The notes under the pieces were generated by a model. That model was not told where the DNA came from and did not search any database. It saw only the letters and a program-made list of their open reading frames with translations. A DNA stretch of 64,000 bases, from the NCBI GenBank assembly GCA_942486035.1, contig CALNXK010000014.1:1683501-1747500 (forward strand). The letters are read 5' to 3'. This document shows positions 55,863-64,000 of this stretch, piece after piece; the first letter of the stretch is position 1; the number at the start of each line of letters is the position of its first letter. The stretch comes from Porites lobata. Lineage: Eukaryota; Cnidaria; Anthozoa; Scleractinia; Poritidae. Position numbers and translations under genes: made by a program.

Positions 55863-58247
55863 TAAAATCACAATTAAAGTGGAGGCGCTCTAAGGAAAGA
55901 GAGGCAGGTGGAAGGCTATTAAAGTGTGAGACTACCAGGGAAATGATAACAAGCTTCGAGACTAGGAGGCTTAGAACGTGTTCGTGGAGGCGAAAAGGTG
56001 ATAATTCACGCGAGAGAGAGAAAAGAAGAAAAACCAGTCTGTTCAAGCAGACTCTCAAGGTCATCTTTCACATTATCAAGAGCTTATGAGTCGTGATTTG
56101 CCTGTCGGACGCTAATTTCTAACTGAATCGATCGTTGTTTCGTTCAGCATTTGTGAAACAGCGTACACAGTCTCTCAAGAGACAATCCACGGATTCTGAA
56201 CAAATCCGTTGTCGGGGAGCCAACAACCAGCAGTACTGTGAGGGCAATGAATAAGAACCAAATCTTGCTCGAAACTAACGCGGCCATTGCGGCCATGCTT
56301 GATTCAAACTGAAGTTACTTTTCAGCTCCATCGTACATGAAGGGGTTTTTTGCTGACGGTATAATTCGGTGCGTCTTATACGACCACTTTCTGTTACCCC
56401 ATATACCACATGCTTGTTTGTAACGCATATATATGGACTTTTTTGTGCGCATATATATGCGCGTTTGTAAGAAAATGGTCATATACTTGGGAATAAAACG
56501 CAAGTATACGTGACAAAAAAACGCACGTATATCGTGTAGCAGGAATGATTGCAAGTATACGTGGGAAAAAAAAGCACGTATATCGTGTCATAATTTTGAA
56601 ACAAATGGCCGACCATATTTCTTCAGATTAGTGAGCCTTTAGATTGAAGTGTGATGTCCAGTAGTTCCTCCGTTGGAAGAAATAGTTTTGTCTTATCCTC
56701 ACAATTTTGTAACTGCTGTGATGGTCGTTCAGCTTCGGCGGAACACACCCTCTCTGTCTCGTTCGGCCATGATATATGTCTTAGTTTCCTGACCTTGAGT
56801 ATTGCTGATCATCCACCGGTAAAGCTGTTACGTGGTAATATGCATATCTATCTCATTTTGAAAATCAAAAACGCCATTTCAGAAGTCAAGCGCGATAAAT
56901 TTTAGAAATCAAAGATTAGCTGAAAAATCAAAATGAAAGACCGAAACGAAAAAAAAAATTAATCAAAGACAAAATATCAAAATCAAAGAAAACAATTCAA
57001 GAATCAAAAAAGTGAATTTTTAAGTGATCCCTCGAACGTTCGTGTTAACCGGCTGTTGACAACAAATTGGTTGGAAGATATTTAGTGAAAATATTGTAAA
57101 TCCATCATGAGCGATCCCCTCGGGTCTAGTCATCTTTTCTTTTCTTTTTTTTCTTGACTTCATTCAATAAATTAGACTCTATATAGACGCTATATTTCAG
57201 ATAAAAAGCTAGCTCGTATTACATACAGGCAACGGACTAAAATCTTCATAAGTGAGTTCGTCAAACTGACCAGGAGATATCTGACGCAATCTCCGTTTTC
57301 CAGTTACAGATGAAAGATGTTTATTGATTCATTGATGATATTATAGGGGTTTTATGGTTTGTTATTTTTTTTGCCTAATTTTTGTAATTATGGGTGTTCC
57401 GGGGGGTCCGGTCTGTTAGGGGGGTGTTCCGGGGGAGTTCTGGGAGTGTTCCGGTGGTGTTCAGGGGGTGTTCCTGGTTTCACAGACACCCTGAAAAGTC
57501 AGGGGAGGCTAGATCACTACGGCTTTGAATCAAGCCTTAGGGGAAATACGGGGTAGAACTATTATGTGTAGTCAACCCAGCCTTTAATAATTAAATTGTG
57601 GCTTCTTTTGTTTGACATTTTGTTTAACCAGTGATAAGACACTACTGTTCGTGTTAAAAACATTCAATAATCTAAGTAACAAAGCAGAAGTAGTCAAAAT
57701 ATTGATCCCAAAAAACAACAAAAACAAACTAAAAACAAAAAAATTTCATGTCATTTTCTGTTATGCTAAGTAGCCTTTAATTAATTTAATTTGTTCCATT
57801 TCTCAGCTTACGATACTTCAGATAGCCTTACATGCCTCTTTTATTAACCCATTCCTTGAAAGAAGGAAGGTGAACGTGTATATACTTTTTTTTGCAGCCG
57901 GTCAAAAATTTTTTATTAAAAAAATCTAGTGTGCATCATTACTGTGTTATTCATGACTAGTTTAGAAACATAAGAACAATATTTCAAAATATAAAAATCA
58001 AAACTACAAACAGGTCTAACGAAAATGTCCACATCACGTATAAAAATCACATTTTCTTCTTTGTATTTATTTGTAAGAGAAAAACAAACATGAATTATTA
58101 TCTGTACAGTTCCGGGTTGCTGATTCACAGCCAATCACTAAATAAGAAAAGTCAGACAGAAAACAATTAATATGTGATGTAAGAACAAGATCATTTCAAA
58201 ATATATACACTAACATGAAAATGTCCGCATCACTAGATCCTTATCCC
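55863..58247. other. Intergenic DNA with two simple repeats
   Basis: At about 56,497-56,590 a roughly 57-bp unit containing 'gcaagtatacgtg' and 'gcacgtatatcgtgt' occurs twice in tandem. At 57,390-57,480 a G-rich minisatellite repeats 'gggtgttccggggg'-like words. No gene is recognised. Confidence 0.5.
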
Positions 58248-58253
58248 TTTATT
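58248..58253 (-). terminator. Likely polyadenylation signal of the membrane-protein gene
   Basis: AATAAA on the minus strand, about 60 bp after the stop codon at 58,311. Confidence 0.6.
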
Positions 58254-58310
58254 GTCTTTGCAGTTTGGTTGCTTATTCATTTGATTGTAAAAATTTCTGA
58301 ATAAGAACAT

Positions 58311-60701
58311 TCAGACAAGAGTTTCTGAAGAGGCTGACAGGGTACCTGTTGCAGTCCTTCGTTGGGTTGTGTCCTCTGAATGATCGAATGTACCATACTG
58401 GCAAGATAACAATGGAGTAGGGTCACTGGATGGGCTTATTATTAGCCTTAGCTGTGATCTTTCATTTCCCTCACTCGAACCATTATCACTGTTGCCGTTT
58501 ACAATTTCATATTTAATTTGAAATCCGGCTTCATTTCCTCCACTCGTACAATTATTATTGTTGTTGTTATTGTTAGTATCTTGATTTGCAATACTGAAGT
58601 TTCGTTGTTGTGTCTTGGGGAAATATTCTTTTACAAGAGATGCAACTCTCTTGTCGAAAGCATCTTCGTTTGCTTTTTTCACTGCTGGATTTTCACCTAA
58701 GAACATTTCAATGATCGTGGGAATAAGCATTGTGACAAGAGTTCCTAGAGCTTTTGTATTGTGATCAAGTCTGGATGCTTCTGTTATGACAACTAAAACA
58801 GGTAACAAGATGAGGATTAGGATGAAAAAAAAAGCAATCACCAGTCCACTTATGCTTTCTTGAGGAGGCATCAGTTTTCTACATGCACTTTTATAAAGTT
58901 CCATTGGAATCACTCTGAGGCTGTCCTGAGAACAACAAACTGGTCTGTTTTTAGCCCCTGCCCTCTTTGCTGGGTAGCGTTTAAAACTGTGCCGTCTAAA
59001 TGAAAAATTGTTGTTCTTTCTTCTAGGACGCGGAATGTAACCCTTCTGTAGTTTGTGAACACCTCGTTTTTTCTTTTCAGCGGTGTAATACTCATGAAGT
59101 TTAACTGCAAGAACATTGTACTTTCTGGGGTACGGAGCGTAAACCTTCCAAAGGAAAAAAATAGTTACCAGGCCCAAGCTGGCAAAAGGAAGGTAGTTTG
59201 GCAGACGCATCAAACATCCCCTGATAATTGTCACTGAATCGCTTGCAATCTCGAGTGCAAGAGTGAAGTATCCATATATAATAAAATTTATTTCTAACAT
59301 CCCTAGGCAAAACATTTTGCCGCCATCAAAGCGTTGATTGAGAAGCATATAATAAAGGGTCCACAAAGGAGAGGAGTAAAGCAAAAGGACAGTATCGCAT
59401 AGAAGGTAGATCGGAAACCATAGTGGGAGTAGCAAAAGGACCAAAAGCCACTTGACAAGTGAACATGGACAAAGGCATGCCGCAAATGTGAAGAACTGAC
59501 TGAGGCATCTTACTACAATAACTGGTTGTGTGAACAGATGCATCTTCATTTCATTTAGGCCGTAATATTTAGGGTGCTTCTTATCATGAAAAATGTCTTT
59601 TTTGTCTCCATAGACACGACAGATAAAGCAGGAGGAATTTTTGCTTTCTTGTAAATAGAGCCGACCGCCGAGCCGACCGAACATCATCATCATAAGCAAA
59701 CTGACGGAATGACTCATCACTATAAGGCGTGAATTCCAGGTATCGATCTCTGAAAGCAGTTTTGGCGGCACAAGATACACGTCTATGACCAAATCTTCGA
59801 AAATTAAAAAAGCAATAGCAAATAAGAAAAAAAAGAAGGCGGATAGAAATCTCTTCTCTTTCATGGAGTCATCAAATAAAGTTAGGTTATTTGCTATCCA
59901 ACTACGAACGCCTTGTGGGCTGGTTCCATGAAGAACAAGCATGACTTGTTTAGTTTCTTTATCTTTCAATTCAGTGGGAGTGAATAAGCAGAGAAGGAGA
60001 ACAAAGTACCATAACGATATAACTAGGACAAATACAACTAGAACTCTGAAAACACTTTTCTGCCAAGTAACGGGGACAGTACGAGCTGTGTTTGTGGTTA
60101 GATTCATGCAAACGTAGGAGCTGTTGTTGGCAGAGAAGCTGTAACAGAAGGCTGACCTAAAGAATTTAGTAAAGTTTGCAACTTCCTCCAAGAGCACCAT
60201 TGCAATCACATCATTCAGCGAAGGATTTGTATCATTTGAGTCAGTTGCTGGTTTAAGGGAACAAGAAACGCCTACCTCAATTTGTCCCTCCAGCGATTTT
60301 TGAAACCAGTTGTTACTCTTGTTAAAAGAATGCTGAGACATGTTTTGTCCGCCGTGACTTGGAATGTTGCAAGTTTGCCATATCCAAAATCCTGCAAGTG
60401 AAGAATTCCTCTTTAGATCTGTCAGATGTGAGCATTGTTTCTCTTCTTGTTGCTCGTACTTCAGCTGCACTGTGACAATCTTAAATTCAGAAATAAGTAC
60501 TTTCATTTCTAATCCAAACTTCGGATCGATGATATTACAATCCCACGCGCAATTTGTTCCTGCATTGCTCTCTGCGTTTGCTTGTGATGGTGATGAAGCA
60601 TCAGAATCGTCGACTGCAATAGGAAGAAGTACTACAGCTAAGCAGGCAATGAGATGAACAAAAACTGCGAATGCCATACTTCTCGCGCATCCAGTTTTCA
60701 A
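58311..60701 (-). CDS. Multi-pass membrane protein, 796 aa, family unknown
   Basis: One uninterrupted frame. Residues 9-30 form a hydrophobic signal peptide. A Cys-containing extracellular region (about 31-213) has N-glycosylation sequons near N99, N127, N156, N176, N193 and N200. Hydrophobic segments follow at about 216-240, 286-310, 325-341, 393-412, 417-440, 462-486, 502-520, 617-640 and 650-668, so roughly eight or nine passes. A basic loop (about 545-590) lies between the last groups. The cytosolic-looking tail has an eight-Asn run near 710 and is Ser/Thr-rich. The arrangement recalls receptors or channels, but no diagnostic motif is present and I do not assign a family. It is probably a host gene; being intronless it could be retroposed. 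The start is the first ATG; a second at residue 9 is possible. Confidence 0.75.
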   Translation of the reverse strand: MKTGCARSMAFAVFVHLIACLAVVLLPIAVDDSDASSPSQANAESNAGTNCAWDCNIIDPKFGLEMKVLISEFKIVTVQLKYEQQEEKQCSHLTDLKRNSSLAGFWIWQTCNIPSHGGQNMSQHSFNKSNNWFQKSLEGQIEVGVSCSLKPATDSNDTNPSLNDVIAMVLLEEVANFTKFFRSAFCYSFSANNSSYVCMNLTTNTARTVPVTWQKSVFRVLVVFVLVISLWYFVLLLCLFTPTELKDKETKQVMLVLHGTSPQGVRSWIANNLTLFDDSMKEKRFLSAFFFFLFAIAFLIFEDLVIDVYLVPPKLLSEIDTWNSRLIVMSHSVSLLMMMMFGRLGGRLYLQESKNSSCFICRVYGDKKDIFHDKKHPKYYGLNEMKMHLFTQPVIVVRCLSQFFTFAACLCPCSLVKWLLVLLLLPLWFPIYLLCDTVLLLYSSPLWTLYYMLLNQRFDGGKMFCLGMLEINFIIYGYFTLALEIASDSVTIIRGCLMRLPNYLPFASLGLVTIFFLWKVYAPYPRKYNVLAVKLHEYYTAEKKKRGVHKLQKGYIPRPRRKNNNFSFRRHSFKRYPAKRAGAKNRPVCCSQDSLRVIPMELYKSACRKLMPPQESISGLVIAFFFILILILLPVLVVITEASRLDHNTKALGTLVTMLIPTIIEMFLGENPAVKKANEDAFDKRVASLVKEYFPKTQQRNFSIANQDTNNNNNNNNCTSGGNEAGFQIKYEIVNGNSDNGSSEGNERSQLRLIISPSSDPTPLLSCQYGTFDHSEDTTQRRTATGTLSASSETLV

Positions 60702-61457
60702 GATCTGTGTAAATTTTTACAGTGTTTTCAGTTTTATAGTGAAACGGGGAGGTTGAAATCGAGCCTCTAGGCGGCGAAACTGAAAGGTGATCTTATTTCA
60801 TGAAATTGTAGAACTGTTTACCAAAGAACTGAGGGTGTAACCGAGACTGGAGACAACAAAGCATATCAAGCGCAAAGCTTACCTTCAATGACTTAATAAA
60901 TGATTAAAAAATACACGCAATAAGATTCTTACAAAATTTCAATTTCAATACATTCTTTCATAACAAGCAACCAAGTTGTCGTAGATTGAAGCACTTTCAT
61001 TAAAATGTGTAAATTACGGGGGATTTTCCCTGTTTTCAGTAAGACTGATTAAGATATTAAGTTGCTCTTTTCACATACTCACTGGCGCCTGGGATCTGTT
61101 GATAACGCTTGAAAGCGAAACTAACAGAGTATTGTCCCGAGTTCTAAATAGAGCCAGTTAAAGTGGGCATATCACTTTCTGCGCGCTCAGCGTAAGTCCA
61201 AGAAACGAAACATAGCCATGTTTGAGTTGGGAACCGAGATCGCAAAACGCAATGAGAGTTGACTCGAAGAAAAACAGTAAACTAAGACTCTTGGTTACAA
61301 ACTATAGGGCTTCCGGTTCGCTAGTTCAGTGTTTGAAAACAGGGATTTTTCCCAAGCGGATTAAGCTACAACGGGGCAATTTCCCTTTATGATGTGAAAC
61401 TGGTAAACAACGCCAGCTGTAATAATAAAAGAAGTCATGGCTTGTTCTTGACATTTA
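60702..61457. other. Upstream region of the membrane-protein gene
   Basis: Should contain the promoter of the minus-strand gene. No TATA box or other site can be named with confidence. No other gene seen. Confidence 0.4.
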
Positions 61458-61873
61458 TTCCGGGGGTACTCCCCATAATGGCCTAGCTATACGTGGAGCC
61501 TCAGCCCGAAACCGGTACCTTTTTCAGGCTTCAGGTATACGGAAGGGTAGCGATTTTACTCGTTCAAGTATACGAAAGGGTAGGGAAATCTGTCATTTGG
61601 GTTTGTGAAAGGGCTCAAAGGGCTAACAGATGAATTTTATGGCTTTTGAAAGTCGCGAAAAGGTTCTATTTTTGTGATCGATTCCTACTTAAATGACAGT
61701 GCATTTACAGCAGCTAAAAGGGATACAATGTTCTAAGTTCTAAACAAGGTAAGACAATAGAAGGGGTATGAAAGGGGTACCTTTTTTGTGAAAAATGGTA
61801 TATAAAAGGGTAAGGGGCTGGATCTCGGGGCGGAGCCTCCACGGATAAAAATTTGTTGAGTACCCCCCGGGCC
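61458..61873. repeat. MITE-like element, 'gggggtactcccc' family, copy 2
   Basis: 'ccgggggtactcccc' at the left and 'gagtaccccccgg' at the right are inverted. 'acgtggagcctc' and 'gcggagcctccacgg' lie inside the ends. Interior 'aaaggggtaccttttttgtg' and 'tatataaaagggtaaggggc' are the reverse complement of sequence in the copy at 1,974-2,607. Confidence 0.7.
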
Positions 61874-62690
61874 TTTATGTTTTGGAACATCGGCTCAAAT
61901 TCGCTTGCAGCTTGGTAACAAAAATATTATTTTTAATTGCGGGTGTGTTGCTTACAATGGCAACAATCTCTTGCCCGGACGATTAAATAAACCGCCCTGG
62001 CCCGATTTTAATACCTAGAAATCGTCTACTTCTGTACTTTACATATTCAGACAGGAGGAGAGTTAGCTTGGGACGAAGCTATTTTACTGGTGCGAAGTGT
62101 CACAGGAACCTCGTTCCCTAGGGAGCGAGATAGAGGGATGAGAGAGAACCCTGGGAAAAAAGTTGGTCTCTAAGGCACATTCGTGTCTGCAATTCTTCGT
62201 TTTGGTAACTGAAAGATATTAAGCAAGACTAACTATCTTTAACCGTCGATATCGAATAGTGAGTCTCTCTGAAGTCACTGTAATGGCAGGGAAAATTCCT
62301 CAAGTTTGGTGTTTATCGGGCCTATATTGAACGAAGTACAGCCAGTTCAAAAACTCCCCAATTTACTTCAGAATTTTGTAAATGTCGGTTTCCTTTTTCT
62401 GATCTTGTGGGTCTCGTGTTGTTCAGTTTACCCCGTAATACACGGACTTATACCAACCCTCCTCGGTTTGAAACTAGACACCAGCTTAAATGTTTATTTT
62501 ATAAACACCAATGAAATACCAGGTGAGCTTTCACGCGAAAACTTGATATCTTAACATGTGAGAAAATATGTTATCTAATCTCGTACCCAGGTCTCCCACG
62601 GCCAAGGGAAAGGGAGATCTGGTAAAGTTCGATTTCGATCATGCTCAGTAGAAGCGAGGCCCGATATACGGGCCTTGCTATAACTGCGCA
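61874..62690. other. Noncoding stretch, nothing recognised
   Basis: No gene, RNA or clear repeat supported. 'gttccctagggagcgaga' near 62,115 is a small palindrome-like word only. Confidence 0.4.
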
Positions 62691-62724
62691 TGTTCCTGCT
62701 GACTGCCGGGAAACATTCTCGTCC

Positions 62725-63020
62725 CCAGAGCCCGTCGTTTCTTGGTCACGTGGTAGGGAAACGAGGGGCTCTGGACGCAGCCGTTACCGGATGTCAGAAA
62801 ATTTCTGACATCCGGTTACGCATGTGCAGAAGTTACAAATATCACTGCTCATGCTCATAACGTATTTTTGTCCCTCACCGCTCCACTGGGGGAAAAATTT
62901 TACTTCCTCAGCTCTCTCCAGAGAGTGGCTTCTTTGGGACGTTTTGAAAATGCACCACTTCACTCACTCTCGTCCCCAGAGCCACTCGGCTTAATTTGTA
63001 ACCGATCAGTGGCTCTGGAC
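62725..63020. repeat. Pair of 'tcgtccccagagcc' fold-back repeats and a palindrome
   Basis: 'tcgtccccagagccc' with 'ggggctctggacgcag' near 62,728-62,782 and 'tcgtccccagagccac' with 'ggctctggacgcaa' near 62,970-63,020 are two short units of the same fold-back repeat. Between them, at 62,787-62,815, 'ccggatgtcagaaa' meets its exact reverse complement around a single base. Confidence 0.6.
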
Positions 63021-64000
63021 GCAACGGAAAATACGAATTTTTTCATTGGCTGAAGGCAATTGAATGCGCAAAGCAATTAAAAATATAATCTACTGCCCAT
63101 AACATTTTACTTCGTGCCTGCAAACATGAAATGCGTGTCTGAGTTTCGTTGACTTCGACAATGCTGGTTTGTTTATATGCAATAGCAGTGAAGAAGAGAA
63201 TTGCGGGTAAAGTTTGAGAAGTTTCTACGAAGACAACGAGCCTTGACAAAGAAAGTATTGCCTTTGTTGTGCCCTAAACTTTGCCGACCGTCGCATCTCT
63301 TGGGAAACTGAAAGGAGGAGTAATAGTTAGTTGCTGTTGCTCCTTGCTCTTTAAAAAATCAAGCGATTAATACTGTACTTGTATGGCGTTATTAATTAGT
63401 CTAATCGGTTTTTCTAATTCCTCTGGATATTCGTCGGTGCTACAGTAGGAAAGGAAATCAAGCTGCGACTAAATTTAGTACAGAAATGATATGTACGTTA
63501 AGTTTATTGCAGTGTGCTTTTAATTTATCGTCGCGGTATTTTCTGCTGAAAGAACATCTCCTTTGCTATACTGAGGTTAAGATAATAGCGGAGCTCCCGC
63601 GCGCGCGAAGCGCGCGCGCAGCGGAGCACCATGGGTAAGAAAATTTGGTAAACCATCCATCCCAGAAAATTTGGTTATGACGTAGCGTACGCCCGTCCGT
63701 ACACACACTTCATGTAAGCCGATGTCAAATGTCACAATAGATCTTGCACAACTTGACTAGCCTCTTAGTTATGTAAGCCATCCGTATGAGTACCATTAGA
63801 TTGACAGCTGTCAAAATCAGACATCCGCTGACAATTATCACATGACCGTCTCGCGGGCTCAGATAAAAGACCAGTCGTTTTGCCCCTATATATAAGCTGA
63901 TATAATATGTCACACTTACCAATTCAACATAAAAACGAAACTACGCCGGGCAAAGGCTGTCAGTTGCCTGACAGTCGTTTAAAGTTACATTGGCAGGCCA
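63021..64000. other. Noncoding right edge with a GC-rich palindrome
   Basis: No gene recognised. At 63,598-63,622 alternating 'gcgcgcgcg' blocks flank 'aa', bounded by 'gcggagctcc' and 'gcggagcacc', a strong hairpin in AT-rich DNA. Confidence 0.45.

Noticed and set aside
58518..60657. Plus-strand frames over the membrane-protein gene
   Set aside because: They are antisense to a 796-codon frame with signal peptide and membrane segments.

Overview
This is eukaryotic, AT-rich, intron-bearing, repeat-dense DNA. The mix of a KDZ (Kyakuja-Dileera-Zisupton) DNA transposon, a Penelope-like retroelement, a Ty3/gypsy retrotransposon with a tRNA-Leu primer site, tRNA-derived SINEs and many short terminal-inverted-repeat elements fits a cnidarian, most likely a stony coral. 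That assignment is inference; nothing here identifies the species.

Layout. (1) 1-19,000 holds no convincing host gene. It is a patchwork of MITE-like elements, a decayed Penelope-like copy (6,975-7,700), a 2-kb fold-back structure with nested insertions (15,290-17,330) and two weak coding candidates. (2) 19,037-54,700 is one nested structure. A Penelope-like element on the minus strand is interrupted by a 31.9-kb KDZ transposon (20,226-52,122) with 105-bp terminal inverted repeats. A 1,081-bp piece of the Penelope reverse transcriptase occurs on both sides of the insertion in direct orientation, without indels and with only two substitutions noticed. (3) 54,723-64,000 is unique DNA with one apparently single-exon host gene for a multi-pass membrane protein (58,311-60,701, minus) and a few MITEs.

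The KDZ transposon is the main object. I could assemble two complete, convergent, multi-exon genes by eye, with splice sites and phases that agree throughout. The left gene is a 15-exon, 890-residue KDZ transposase with its Cys/His cluster, CxC motif and candidate D311/D434/E489 catalytic residues. The right gene is a 6-exon, 486-residue protein with an N-terminal homeodomain-like segment, an HMG box and an unrecognised C-terminal domain. Each start codon lies 100-170 bp inside a TIR, so the TIR regions probably carry the promoters. Between the 3' ends lie 8.7 kb of noncoding DNA, including a 3-kb array of 117-bp units in a higher-order trimer pattern and a kilobase of degenerate CTGACC-like repeats. 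The element has itself been invaded: a 7.6-kb gypsy element with LTRs differing at only two noticed positions sits in intron 1 of the homeodomain-HMG gene, and SINEs and MITEs sit in other introns. Both KDZ genes look intact, so the element may still be active or only recently silenced.
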